64,000 nt of DNA from Lutimaribacter degradans (GTDB taxonomy: Bacteria; Pseudomonadota; Alphaproteobacteria; Rhodobacterales; Rhodobacteraceae). Made by a program: the position numbers and the translations under genes. This document shows, in pieces, positions 1-8,934 of this stretch; positions within the stretch are counted from its first letter, which is position 1, and every line of letters begins with the position of its first letter. The notes beneath the pieces were generated by a model. That model saw nothing but the letters and a program-made list of their open reading frames with translations, was not told where the DNA came from and did not search any database. Location of the stretch: NCBI RefSeq assembly GCF_023703375.1, contig NZ_JAMQGO010000001.1:682001-746000 (forward strand), in the 5' to 3' direction.

Positions 1-1043
1 ACAGCGGCTATACCCCCGCGACGATCATCATCGACGCCCCGATCGAGATCGACACGCCCCAGGGGCTGTGGCGGCCGCGCAATGCCTCGAACCGGTATTA
101 CGGGCCGACACCCCTGCGCACCGGCATCGAACAGTCGCGCAACCTGATGACCATCCGCCTGGCGCAAGAGGTGGGCATGGACGTGGTGGCCGATTATGCC
201 GAACGGTTCGGCGTCTATGACAACATGGGCCGCTTCCTGGCCAACTCGCTCGGCTCCGAGGAAACCACGCTTTACAAGATGGTCGCCGCCTACGCGATGT
301 TCGCCAATGGCGGTGAACGGGTGGAGCCCACGCTCGTCGACCGTATCCAGGATCGTTACGGCAACACCGTATACCGTCACGACAAGCGCGATTGCGTCGA
401 TTGCGGCAACCCGGCGCTGCCGGCCGATCAAAGCCCCCGTATCGTGTCGAACCGCGAGCGGATCATGAACGCTGTAACCGCCTACCAGTTGACCTCGATG
501 ATGACCGGCGTGGTCGACCGGGGCACCGCGGCGCGCCATATCGACCTGCCAGTGCCCGTGGCGGGCAAGACAGGCACAACCAACGAGTCCAAGGATGTGT
601 GGTTCGTGGGTTTCACCAACTCCGTCGTTGCTGGCTGCTATATCGGTTACGATCAGCCCCGTGGCCTGGGCCGCGGCGCCTCGGGCGGCGGCTATTGCGG
701 CCCGGTGTTCCAGCGGTTCATGTCCGAGGCGGTCGAGAAATTCGGAGGCGGGCCCTTCCGCGTGCCCGACGCGTGCATGTTCATCAAGATCGACCGTTTC
801 ACCGGGGCGCGGCTCAGCGATGATGCCAGCGGCGAGCACGTGGTGTCCGAATGTTTCCGCCAGGGCGAAGAGCCCAGCTTCGGCGTGACATTCGACGGCG
901 GCTTTGCCATGGGTGCGAACCTGCCCCTGGTCGAAGAGATCGGCAGCGGCGAGGGCCGCGAGGTCACCACCTCGACCGGGCGCAAGGCGATCGTTGGCCC
1001 CAAGGCCAATTTCGGTACGCTCAGCTCGGGCGGGCTCTACTAG
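1..1043 (+). CDS. mrcA: Penicillin-binding protein 1A, C-terminal part (cut by window start)
   Basis: This is the last 346 residues of a class A penicillin-binding protein, which polymerises and cross-links peptidoglycan at the outer face of the inner membrane. The reading frame is open from base 3 and enters from outside the window. An SRN triad (the SxN motif) lies in the segment TGIEQSRNLMT and the KTGTT motif lies near base 570; both belong to the transpeptidase domain. The catalytic SxxK motif and the whole glycosyltransferase domain must lie left of the window, since the text begins at the SGYTPAT segment that normally follows SxxK. It is followed 105 bp later by prfB on the same strand, a common neighbour in Rhodobacteraceae. 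The stop at 1041-1043 is clear. Confidence 0.93.
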   Translation, partial: SGYTPATIIIDAPIEIDTPQGLWRPRNASNRYYGPTPLRTGIEQSRNLMTIRLAQEVGMDVVADYAERFGVYDNMGRFLANSLGSEETTLYKMVAAYAMFANGGERVEPTLVDRIQDRYGNTVYRHDKRDCVDCGNPALPADQSPRIVSNRERIMNAVTAYQLTSMMTGVVDRGTAARHIDLPVPVAGKTGTTNESKDVWFVGFTNSVVAGCYIGYDQPRGLGRGASGGGYCGPVFQRFMSEAVEKFGGGPFRVPDACMFIKIDRFTGARLSDDASGEHVVSECFRQGEEPSFGVTFDGGFAMGANLPLVEEIGSGEGREVTTSTGRKAIVGPKANFGTLSSGGLY

Positions 1044-1148
1044 GCCCGGGGCCGCGGCTTTGCCATCTGGCCATGCGCCGGGCGCTTGCCCATCGTCCGG
1101 CGCTGGTCTATCACCCCGCACTGACACTCAGGAACCAGGACATCCTAC

Positions 1149-2273
1149 ATGCGCGCCGAGGCCCAGAACACTGTCGCCGAAATCGAAAAATCGCTGGAGC
1201 TGCTGCACCAGCGCATGGATTACGACACGGCCCAGCATCGCCTGGAAGAGTTCAACGCCCGGGTCGAAGACCCGAACCTCTGGGATGACCCCGCCGCAGC
1301 CCAGAAACTGATGCGTGATCGCCAGGCGCTGGTGGATTCCATCGAAACCTTCGAAAGCATCCGGCAAGAGCTTTCCGACAATGTCGAGCTGATCGAAATG
1401 GGCGAGATGGAAGAGGATGAAGAGGTGGTGGCCGAGGCCGAGGCAGCGCTCAAGGCGTTGGCCAAGAAGGCCACCGCAAGGGAGCTGGAGGCGCTGCTGA
1501 ACGGTGAAACCGACGGCAATGACGCGTTTCTTGAAATCAAGGCGGGCGCCGGCGGCACCGAGGCCTGCGACTGGGCCCAGATGCTGGCGCGGATGTATGT
1601 CCGCTGGGCCGAGAAACGCGGCTTCGACGTCGAGTTGCAGGAAGAAACCCCCGGCACCGAGGCCGGGATCAAGTCGGCCACCTACCAGATCAAGGGCCAG
1701 AACGCCTATGGCTGGCTGAAATCCGAATCCGGCACGCACCGGCTGGTGCGAATCTCGCCCTTCGGCAAGGGCACGCGCGAAACCTCCTTCGCGGCGGTGG
1801 GGGCCTACCCGGTGATCGACGACAATATCGAGATCGAAGTCAATCCCGCCGATATCCGCATTGACACCTACCGCTCGTCCGGTGCGGGCGGCCAGCACGT
1901 CAACACCACCGACTCGGCGGTGCGGATCACCCACCACCCGACCGGCATCGTCGTGACCAGTTCGGAAAAATCGCAACACCAGAACCGCGAAATCGCGATG
2001 AAGGCGCTGAAATCGCGCCTTTACCAGATGGAGCTCGATCGCCGCAACGCCGAGGTCAACGCGCTGCACGAATCCAAGGGCGATGCCGGCTGGGGCAACC
2101 AGATCCGCTCCTACGTGCTGCAACCCTACCAGATGGTCAAGGATCTGCGCACGAATTACGAAACCGCCGACACCCAGGGCGTGCTCGACGGTGATCTTGA
2201 CGGGTTCATGGCTGCCACGCTGGCGATGAACGTCTCGGGCAAATCCCGTGCCGAGGCGCGCTCCGACGACTGA
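1149..2273 (+). CDS. prfB: Peptide chain release factor 2
   Basis: RF2 (374 aa) recognises UGA and UAA stop codons on the ribosome and triggers peptide release. The SPF recognition tripeptide is present in VRISPFGKG and the catalytic GGQ loop in [15 protein letters not shown]. The length is typical. The frame is continuous from the ATG, so the in-frame UGA with programmed +1 frameshift of the Escherichia coli gene is absent here. A second release factor, prfA, sits near 50-51 kb with its methylase prmC. Confidence 0.96.
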   Translation: MRAEAQNTVAEIEKSLELLHQRMDYDTAQHRLEEFNARVEDPNLWDDPAAAQKLMRDRQALVDSIETFESIRQELSDNVELIEMGEMEEDEEVVAEAEAALKALAKKATARELEALLNGETDGNDAFLEIKAGAGGTEACDWAQMLARMYVRWAEKRGFDVELQEETPGTEAGIKSATYQIKGQNAYGWLKSESGTHRLVRISPFGKGTRETSFAAVGAYPVIDDNIEIEVNPADIRIDTYRSSGAGGQHVNTTDSAVRITHHPTGIVVTSSEKSQHQNREIAMKALKSRLYQMELDRRNAEVNALHESKGDAGWGNQIRSYVLQPYQMVKDLRTNYETADTQGVLDGDLDGFMAATLAMNVSGKSRAEARSDD

Positions 2274-2290
2274 TCGCCCGGTCGCGGGTT

Positions 2291-2355
2291 TTCCTCTTGC
2301 CGAAAATACCCTGGGGGTGAATCGGGCCGCAGGCCCGAGAGGGGGCAAAGCCCCC
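2291..2355 (+). repeat. Intergenic hairpin repeat, copy A
   Basis: The copy starts 18 bp after the prfB stop with a core beginning TTCCTCTTGCC (2291-2317). Two perfect stem-loops follow: CGGGCC-GCA-GGCCCG at 2323-2337 and GGGGGC-AAA-GCCCCC at 2341-2355. The same core followed by GC-rich hairpins recurs at 5880-5973 (minus strand) and 55737-55806. In all three places the core follows a gene's 3' end on the gene's own strand, in a convergent intergenic region. A role in transcript ends or mRNA stability is inference. Confidence 0.75.
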
Positions 2356-2420
2356 TGGCCGGTCGCGCCCGCAAGGCGCGGCGTGCGCTGTTGCCGCGCG
2401 GCACGCGCGGCGCTATCGGG

Positions 2421-4913
2421 TCACTCGCTGCGTGGCTGTCGTGGCAGCAGCCGGGTCACGCCCACGGCCGCGGCGCGGGCAAGGTCGAGGTCCAGCGACA
2501 TCGGAATATACTCGCCGCGCCGCCACAGTTCGCCCATGTCGTCGTAATACCGCGACAGCGGGTGACCCGATTGCCCGGTGGCGATCACGAAAACCGAGCT
2601 GTCGGGATCGGTGAAATCGTAGACCCCGCGATAGCCCGCGGCGTGGACATTCTCGAACGGCGCCGGTCCGGTGCCGCGGGTCAGCCCCCGGCGCAGCGTG
2701 TTGTCCCCGCCCGAGGTGGATTGCCGGATGTTCACAACCCAGCTCAGCAGCGGCACCTCGCCCAGCGTGTCGTGCTGATGCGTGGCCTGGTGCGCGTCGC
2801 CCCATCGCAGCGACTCCAGGGCCGTTCCGTGGTTTTCCTCCAGCCAGATGATCGCGTCTTCCAGCGCCAGGCGGGCCATGTCGGTGCAGGTCTCGACCGG
2901 GGCGCTCTGGATCACGTCGCACCAGGCGCCCGCGCCGCCGACATCGCGAAAGACCCGTTCGATGAACAGCGGTTCGACATGGGTGAAATCGCGTGCCAGC
3001 GGGCCCAGTTCGTCACGGATCAGGCGGTCCTGGAGCGCCCGCACCCAGGCGGCATAAATCAGCGGTTCGGGCAGGTGTTCGTTCATCTCGCCGTTCCAGT
3101 CCGCCAGAAGCGACAGCGCCCGCTGCCGCTGGCGCTCGGGGGTGCCATCGGGTGCTGTCTCGCCGGTGAACCACAGATCGGCACCGATCAGCGGTAACAG
3201 CGTGCGCGCCGTGGGCGATACCGTATCCAGCTGCGCCTCGATGAAACTGTCGCGGGTGTGAACCTGGCGCGATTGCATCAACCGGGTCCAGCGCTGCACG
3301 CGCTGCGTGTCACCCCAATGATACGAGACATGCAACGGAAAGGGCCGGTCGACGATCTTGTTGTTGGTGGCTCCGACGATGCCGCCAGGCGGTTGCAGAA
3401 AGACCGGGTTCGATGAATAGGGGCTGAGCCCTTTCCACCGGTTGCGATCTTCCCAACCGGGTGCGGGCATGCGGCCCTGGGACTGGTGGTCGGCGTCGCG
3501 GCGGGGGGCGGCGCCTATGGTCTTCATCGCGATCTGCACGCCATCGACCACCACCAGGTTCAGCGAGGGCGCCAGGTGAGTGTCGGTGGCAGAAATGGCA
3601 TCCTGCACCGTCCTGGCGCGCATCAGGCGCAGCCAGGCGCCGATGCTTTGGTCGTTGGGGTCAAGCCCGGTCCATGACAGGGCCATCACGTGGCCCCGGG
3701 GCGTGATGCTGTCGAGGTTGAAATCGCTGCGGGGCAGAACCGGCCCGTTGTCGGTCCAGCGCAGGGTCATGGTGACGGGGCTGGCATCCTTGATGCGCAG
3801 GATCGCGCGGCGTGTTTCGAAGGGTTTGAACCCGTCGGGCGTCTCGTATTGATCGGCGGCATCGGGGTTCATCCGTTCCACGAACAGGTCCTGGTCGTCG
3901 AGGTAAGATGCGGCGATCCCCCAGCCAAGGTCTTCGCTGCGCCCCGACAGGATGGCCGGAATCCCCGGTATGGTGGCGCCGATCACACCGCCCGATGACA
4001 GCTCCAGCCGTGCCAGGTACCAGATTGCCGGTGCCGAAAGCGGCAAATGCGGGTCGTTGGCCAGGATCGTGCCGCCCGCCGCCGAGCGTTCCGGCGCGGC
4101 GGCCCAGACATTCGAAGCGCCCTGCATTCCCGGGCGCGCCACGGGCCAAAGCGGATGATCGGGCCGGCGCCCCGCGGCGCTGGCCAGCCGTTGCGGCGGC
4201 AGCGGCCCGTCGAACAGGCTGGCGTAATCGGGCAGGGCGGCCACGCCGCTGCCCGGCGCATCGGGCAGGATGTCGGACACCCGCGCCGGGTCGGGCAGCA
4301 CGAGCGAGACACGCGCGCGGCGCACCTCGGCCTCGAGCTGGCCCGACATGCGCAGCGCCATCAGCTTTAGAAGGGCGATGGAATCGGCCGGCTGCCAGGG
4401 TGCGATCGCGGGGTTGAACAGGAACATCTCGGGCGCGCCACGGCCAAGGGCGCGTTCGTTGATTTCGCCCAGCCGCGCATTGATGCCGGCGGCGTAAGCC
4501 TCGAGCGCGGCCAATGTCTCGGGGTCCTGGGCCGCGACCGAATCCCGGGCGGCGCCCTGGATGTCGAGCCGGCGCATCAGCTTGTCGATCTCGACCGTGC
4601 GCAGGCCGAAGACCTCGCTCAACCGCCCCTGCGCGGTGCGGCGCAGCACAACCATCTGCCACAGCCGATCCTGCGCATGGGCATAGCCCAGGCCAAAGAA
4701 AACGTCGGGGTCGGACTGGCCAAGAACATGCGGGACATTGGCGTTGTCGCGCACGATTTCCACGGGGGCCGAAACACCGTCGACGCGGTGGCTTGCGTCG
4801 TAATCGGGCAAGGAACGCGCAGCCAGGAAATACACGCCGAACAACGCCAGAAGCGTCAGAACGACCATCCCACCCGCGATCCGAAGCAGCCAACGGAATA
4901 CCTGCGCCATCAC
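2421..4913 (-). CDS. Penicillin acylase family Ntn-hydrolase, membrane-anchored
   Basis: An 830-aa member of the penicillin amidase/acyl-homoserine-lactone acylase family, amide hydrolases that mature by self-cleavage into alpha and beta chains. The expected beta-chain nucleophile is Ser267 in QGASNVWAA, the usual G-x-S-N-x-W context. The segment NDPHLPLSAPAIWY and the DLGWG element fit the beta chain. Residues about 8-32 form one hydrophobic helix without a clear cleavage site, so the enzyme is probably anchored in the inner membrane facing the periplasm. The substrate cannot be read from sequence: beta-lactam, N-acyl-homoserine lactone and other N-acyl amides are all possible. The gene is convergent with prfB. 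MM at the start gives two nearly equal start choices. Confidence 0.88.
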   Translation of the reverse strand: MMAQVFRWLLRIAGGMVVLTLLALFGVYFLAARSLPDYDASHRVDGVSAPVEIVRDNANVPHVLGQSDPDVFFGLGYAHAQDRLWQMVVLRRTAQGRLSEVFGLRTVEIDKLMRRLDIQGAARDSVAAQDPETLAALEAYAAGINARLGEINERALGRGAPEMFLFNPAIAPWQPADSIALLKLMALRMSGQLEAEVRRARVSLVLPDPARVSDILPDAPGSGVAALPDYASLFDGPLPPQRLASAAGRRPDHPLWPVARPGMQGASNVWAAAPERSAAGGTILANDPHLPLSAPAIWYLARLELSSGGVIGATIPGIPAILSGRSEDLGWGIAASYLDDQDLFVERMNPDAADQYETPDGFKPFETRRAILRIKDASPVTMTLRWTDNGPVLPRSDFNLDSITPRGHVMALSWTGLDPNDQSIGAWLRLMRARTVQDAISATDTHLAPSLNLVVVDGVQIAMKTIGAAPRRDADHQSQGRMPAPGWEDRNRWKGLSPYSSNPVFLQPPGGIVGATNNKIVDRPFPLHVSYHWGDTQRVQRWTRLMQSRQVHTRDSFIEAQLDTVSPTARTLLPLIGADLWFTGETAPDGTPERQRQRALSLLADWNGEMNEHLPEPLIYAAWVRALQDRLIRDELGPLARDFTHVEPLFIERVFRDVGGAGAWCDVIQSAPVETCTDMARLALEDAIIWLEENHGTALESLRWGDAHQATHQHDTLGEVPLLSWVVNIRQSTSGGDNTLRRGLTRGTGPAPFENVHAAGYRGVYDFTDPDSSVFVIATGQSGHPLSRYYDDMGELWRRGEYIPMSLDLDLARAAAVGVTRLLPRQPRSE

Positions 4914-4995
4914 CTCATTCCCAGTTCATCCTTGCCTTTGCCCCGTTCCCTAGACACAAACCCATGCGAACACAAACACAACGAGGAGGGGTGAA

Positions 4996-5859
4996 ATGGC
5001 GAAAGTGGCGTTTCTTGGACTGGGCGTGATGGGGTATCCGATGGCGGGGCACCTGGCGCGCGCCGGGCACGAGGTCTGTGTCTACAACCGCACCGCGGCT
5101 AAAACGGAAAAATGGGTGGCCGAGCATGGCGGCACACACGCGCCCACCCCCGGTGCGGCGGCCCGCGGGGCGGATTTCGTCATGGCCTGCGTGGGCAACG
5201 ACGACGATCTGCGCGCGGTGGTTCTGGGCGACGAGGGCGCGCTGGCGGGCATGGCGGCCGGCGCGATTTTCGTCGATCACACGACGGTTTCGGCCGCGGT
5301 GACCGCCGAGCTTTACGCACAAGCCAAGGACAAGGGCGTGGGCTTCGTGGATGCGCCCGTTTCCGGCGGCCAGGCCGGTGCCAAGAATGGTGTGCTGTCG
5401 ATCATGTGCGGCGGCGACGCGGCGCATTTCGACAAGGCCCTGCCCGTGATGGAGGGCTATGGCCGCGCGATCAAGCGGCTGGGCGAAAGCGGCGCGGGCC
5501 AGTTGACCAAGATGGTCAACCAGATCTGCATCGCGGGCCTCGTGCAGGGCCTGAGCGAAGGCCTGGCTTTCGCGCAGAAGGCCGGGCTTGATGGCAAGGC
5601 CGTGGTCGAGGTTATCAAGGGCGGTGCCGCGGGAAGCTGGCAGATGGAAAACCGCCATGAAACCATGCTGGCCGACATGTTCGACCATGGTTTCGCCGTC
5701 GACTGGATGCGCAAGGACCTGGGCATTTGCCTGGCCACCGGCAACGAGATCGGCGCGGCGCTGCCGGTGACCGCGCTGGTCGACCAGTTCTACAAGGATG
5801 TCCAACAGATGGGCGGCGGGCGCTGGGATACCTCGTCGCTGATCAAGCGGCTGGGCTGA
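4996..5859 (+). CDS. NAD(P)-dependent beta-hydroxyacid dehydrogenase (3-hydroxyisobutyrate dehydrogenase family)
   Basis: A 287-aa oxidoreductase of the family that includes 3-hydroxyisobutyrate, tartronate semialdehyde and glyoxylate/succinic semialdehyde reductases. The N-terminal Rossmann motif GLGVMGYPMAGHL is at residues 8-20, the substrate-binding signature DAPVSGGQAGAKNG is near residue 117, and the catalytic-lysine region GAGQLTKMVNQ is near 166-176, followed by the helical C-terminal domain. Length and motifs are complete. A strong ribosome site, gaggaggg at 4983-4990, supports the start. The divergent acylase gene starts 82 bp away. The exact substrate is not decided by sequence. 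Confidence 0.9.
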   Translation: MAKVAFLGLGVMGYPMAGHLARAGHEVCVYNRTAAKTEKWVAEHGGTHAPTPGAAARGADFVMACVGNDDDLRAVVLGDEGALAGMAAGAIFVDHTTVSAAVTAELYAQAKDKGVGFVDAPVSGGQAGAKNGVLSIMCGGDAAHFDKALPVMEGYGRAIKRLGESGAGQLTKMVNQICIAGLVQGLSEGLAFAQKAGLDGKAVVEVIKGGAAGSWQMENRHETMLADMFDHGFAVDWMRKDLGICLATGNEIGAALPVTALVDQFYKDVQQMGGGRWDTSSLIKRLG

Positions 5860-5879
5860 GCCTGGTGTGACCCGAATGG

Positions 5880-5973
5880 GCGCGCCTTGCGGCGCGCGCA
5901 TGAATTGCCCGGGCTTTTCCCTTGGAAAAGACCCGGGCGGTGCCTCCGGCGGGGGTATTTCGGGCAAGAGGAA
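5880..5973 (-). repeat. Intergenic hairpin repeat, copy B
   Basis: Read on the minus strand, the core TTCCTCTTGCC starts at 5973, 12 bp after the stop of the SMR exporter. Two inverted repeats follow: CCCGGG arms with a second pair TTTTCC/GGAAAA inside (5908-5937), and GCGCGCC-TTGC-GGCGCGC (5880-5897). The layout of core then hairpins matches copies A and C. It fills most of the convergent gap between the dehydrogenase and the exporter. Confidence 0.7.
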
Positions 5974-5984
5974 GCCGGGTGGGA

Positions 5985-6326
5985 TTACCCGTGCGGCGTG
6001 GCGTTGGAAAACAGGTGGATGACCGTGATTCCGCCCAGGATCAGCACCATGCCGATCACCGCGGGCCAATCGAGCGCCTGTTTGAATACCAGAAAGCCGA
6101 TGAGCGCGATGAAGACGATCCCCAAGCCCGACCAGATCGCGTAGACGATGCCGACCGGCAGCACATTGAGCGTTATCGATAGCAGGTAAAAGCTGATGGC
6201 ATAGGCCACGACCACCAGCACCGAGGGCCAGAGCCGGGTGAATTGCTGGCTGGCCTGCAGCGCCGAGGTGCCAACGGTTTCGGCAAGGATCGCCAGGGCG
6301 AGGATGAGGTAGATCTGCGTGGGCAT
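5985..6326 (-). CDS. Small multidrug resistance (EmrE/SMR) efflux protein
   Basis: A 113-aa protein with four transmembrane helices, the full size of the SMR family, whose members work as dual-topology dimers exchanging cationic drugs or guanidinium-type compounds for protons. The membrane-embedded glutamate is Glu16 in LAILAETVGT, equivalent to Glu14 of EmrE. The segment VGIVYAIWSGLGIV matches the conserved helix-3 signature. It lies 123 bp downstream of the MFS exporter on the same strand and could share its transcript. The substrate, drug or guanidinium (Gdx type), is unresolved; no guanidine riboswitch was seen upstream. Confidence 0.92.
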   Translation of the reverse strand: MPTQIYLILALAILAETVGTSALQASQQFTRLWPSVLVVVAYAISFYLLSITLNVLPVGIVYAIWSGLGIVFIALIGFLVFKQALDWPAVIGMVLILGGITVIHLFSNATPHG

Positions 6327-6449
6327 CGGGGCCTCCGGTTGCGCGGGCGTATGCCCCGGTCATAGCTGGTCTTTGCGGGGCCGTCACGGGGCCGTGGTGT
6401 GCCGCGTCGGGGCCGGGGGTACCCGTGCGGGAAACGCCCCCGCGCGCGG

Positions 6450-7664
6450 TCAGGTCGAGGGGTAGCGCCGTTCGACCCGGACCATGGCCTTGAGCGCAAG
6501 ATAGGCGCCCAGGCAGGCCGTCGCGATACCCAGCGACAAGGGCAGGAGCGTGCCGTCGAAGACCAGCCCGATGGGCACGGCCATCAGCGCGCCCAGGATG
6601 GTCGAGACCGAGCCTATCACGCTGGCCGCCATGCCCGCGACATGGCCCATGGGCTCCATCGCGAGGGCATTGAGATTGCCGATGGTCAGGCCGGTCTGGA
6701 AGAAAACGCTTGCCTGCCAGCCGATGAAGATGCCGAACATGATATCGGTCGGGACAGCGGCAAGCCACAATAGCGTCACGACGAGCGACAGAACCACCTG
6801 CGTGCCGAAGGCGAAGCTGGCCAGACGCCGCATGCCAAGGCGAATCACCAGCCTGGCGTTGAGGAACGAGGCCGAGGCGGCGATAAGAGACACCAGCGCG
6901 AACCAGTAGGGAAAGCTTTCGGCGGCGTCGAACACCTTGTCATAGATCGGTTGCACCAGGCTGATCATGGAAAAAAGCATGGTGTAGCAGAACGCCTGAG
7001 CCAGAAGCGCAAGGCTGACCGTGGGGTGGCGCAGCATTTCCATCAGCGCCGCGACCATCAGCGAAAAGCGCAGCGGGCGGCGTTTCTCGACCGGCAGGGA
7101 TTCAGGCTGCCGCAGCGCCAGCCACGTGGCGATCAGTACGGAGAAGCAGACAAAGGCCAGAAAGATCGCGCGCCAACCCGCGAGGCTGATGATCCAGGCG
7201 CCGAACAGCGGGGCGATGGCAGGAACCAGCGTGAAGGTCATCATGATCAACGACAGGATGCGCGCCATCTGCCTGCCTGAGTAAAGGTCGCGCACGATCG
7301 CCATGGCGACCACGCGAGGCCCCGACGCGCCGATGCCTTGCAACACGCGGGCGGCCAGCAGGAGCTCGAGCGTTTGTGCCTGCCAGGCCAGCAGCGAGGC
7401 AAGTACGTAAAGACCGGCCCCCGCCAGCAGCACGGGGCGTCGCCCCAGCGCATCGGAAAGCGGCCCGATGAAGAACGTGGCCAGCCCCATTCCGATGACA
7501 AAGCTGGTGACGATCATCTGGATGCGATTGGGCGCGGCTGGTGTGAGCTCGGCCGCCATCTGCGGCAGGCCGGGCAGCATGGCATCGATGGAGAACGCGA
7601 TTGTGGCAAACAGCATCGCCATCAGGGCGATGAACTCGACAAGGGACAATGGCTTGCTGCGCAT
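6450..7664 (-). CDS. Bcr/CflA-type MFS drug exporter
   Basis: A 404-aa inner-membrane transporter with about 12 hydrophobic segments. The MFS signature between helices 2 and 3 reads GPLSDALGRRPVLLAG, and GIGASGPRVV fits helix 5 of drug:proton antiporters of the 12-helix Bcr/CflA group. It would extrude small hydrophobic compounds with the proton gradient. The SMR exporter follows on the same strand. A second exporter of this family is at 34336-35520. The substrate is not known. Confidence 0.88.
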   Translation of the reverse strand: MRSKPLSLVEFIALMAMLFATIAFSIDAMLPGLPQMAAELTPAAPNRIQMIVTSFVIGMGLATFFIGPLSDALGRRPVLLAGAGLYVLASLLAWQAQTLELLLAARVLQGIGASGPRVVAMAIVRDLYSGRQMARILSLIMMTFTLVPAIAPLFGAWIISLAGWRAIFLAFVCFSVLIATWLALRQPESLPVEKRRPLRFSLMVAALMEMLRHPTVSLALLAQAFCYTMLFSMISLVQPIYDKVFDAAESFPYWFALVSLIAASASFLNARLVIRLGMRRLASFAFGTQVVLSLVVTLLWLAAVPTDIMFGIFIGWQASVFFQTGLTIGNLNALAMEPMGHVAGMAASVIGSVSTILGALMAVPIGLVFDGTLLPLSLGIATACLGAYLALKAMVRVERRYPST

Positions 7665-7772
7665 GCGGTCTTACATATCCGTGATCAGGAAACATGGTTG
7701 AACAACATCAATCGCGCATAAGTAGCAAGCGCAAGGTGATACGGGTACTCATTGACGCGAGGTAAGCGCGCC

Positions 7773-8093
7773 CTAGTCCGGGTTGTCGGTTGGATGCTTT
7801 TTCTCGCGCTCTGCACGTCGCCGGCGCAGGCGGCTGGCAATGGTGATATTCGAGAAATGCTGGATCGCGGCGGCAAAGATGCCGAGCCCGGCAAAGATCA
7901 GCACCGTGGCGGCGATCTTGCCAAGCGGGGTGGCGGGCACAAGGCTGCCATAGCCCACGGTCGACAGCGTCACGACGGTAAAGAAATATGCGTCGATCCA
8001 GCCCCAGCCTTCAACGAAATGAAAGAACACGGTGCCGGTGGCGATCACGCCCACCAGCGCCGCGATGATGACCTTGCCCGCTTCTGAGTTCAT
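7773..8093 (-). CDS. Two-helix potassium channel family protein
   Basis: A 106-aa membrane protein with an outer helix (about 7-27), a pore loop and an inner helix (about 58-80). The selectivity filter STVGYGS is at about residues 44-50, so the protein is expected to form a tetrameric K+-selective channel (Ion_trans_2 type). The tail is short and highly basic (RLRRRR). No ligand-binding or RCK domain is attached. A longer frame extends upstream, but ATG at 8093 begins right before the first helix and the upstream extension has no channel-like sequence. Confidence 0.85.
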   Translation of the reverse strand: MNSEAGKVIIAALVGVIATGTVFFHFVEGWGWIDAYFFTVVTLSTVGYGSLVPATPLGKIAATVLIFAGLGIFAAAIQHFSNITIASRLRRRRAEREKKHPTDNPD

Positions 8094-8220
8094 GCTGTCC
8101 TCCAGGCTCTCCGCGCCAGGACCGAGATCGCAAACTCGGCGGCAAAGGTCCAGTGTCCCGTGCCGCCGGAGGGCCCAGGCCCAAGCGGCGGGGCGCCTGA
8201 CCGGCAAGCTGGCACAGGGG

Positions 8221-8865
8221 TCAGGCGTCGTCGCGCATCTGCCCGGATATCTCGTCCATGACCTGCAACCAAAGCGCAGTGTCCTGTGCGCCCGGCACCG
8301 CGTGTTGGCGGTTGACGATGAAGGTGGGCACCGAGGTGATGCCCATCTCGCGCGCGGCGGCGTCGCGGTCGCGAATTTCCTGGATATCGGCATCAGAGGC
8401 CAGGAGCCGCTGCACGACGCCGGCATCCATCTCGGCGCTGTCAGCGATGTCGGCCAGTACTTCCGGTTCGCCTATGTCGCGCCCGTCGACGAAATAGGCG
8501 CGGAACAGGGTGCTGACGACGAATGTCTGCTTGCCCTCGATACCGGCCCAGTGGATCAGGCGGTGGGCGTCCAGCGTGTTGGGGGTGCGCCGGATCGCCT
8601 CGAAATCGATGGTCAGGCCCGCGGCCTTGGCGTGTTCGACCACGGGCATGTAGGCTTTTACCGCGGCTTCCTTGCCGCCGAACTTGGCCTCCAGGTAGCT
8701 GCGCCGGTCCATGCCCTGGCGCGGCATGTCGGGGTTCAGCTGAAAGGGGTGCCATTCGATCGTGAAGGGATGATCGGGGCGTTGCTCCAATGCGCGGTCC
8801 AGTCGCGCTTTGCCGATGTAGCACCAGGGGCAGATCGGGTCAGAGAAGATATCAAGCTTGATCAT
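8221..8865 (-). CDS. DsbA family oxidoreductase, FrnE-like
   Basis: A 214-aa cytoplasmic thioredoxin-fold protein. The redox motif CPWC is at residues 12-15 just after the first beta strand (DIFSDPICPWC), and the helical insertion and the TSVPTFIVN segment with the cis-proline follow. This is the FrnE/2-hydroxychromene-2-carboxylate isomerase branch of DsbA proteins. There is no signal peptide, so it acts inside the cell. It is followed downstream by the channel gene with a 127-bp gap. Its substrate is unknown. Confidence 0.88.
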   Translation of the reverse strand: MIKLDIFSDPICPWCYIGKARLDRALEQRPDHPFTIEWHPFQLNPDMPRQGMDRRSYLEAKFGGKEAAVKAYMPVVEHAKAAGLTIDFEAIRRTPNTLDAHRLIHWAGIEGKQTFVVSTLFRAYFVDGRDIGEPEVLADIADSAEMDAGVVQRLLASDADIQEIRDRDAAAREMGITSVPTFIVNRQHAVPGAQDTALWLQVMDEISGQMRDDA

Positions 8866-8934
8866 GGCGGGCCTTTCGATGGGTCGCCCCGGACCTATCA
8901 GGGCCGGGGCATCATGGCCAGCGGGGGCATGGTG

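Noticed and set aside
1149..1260. Programmed frameshift in prfB
   Set aside because: The frame is continuous from ATG to stop with no internal UGA, so the E. coli-type +1 frameshift is not needed.
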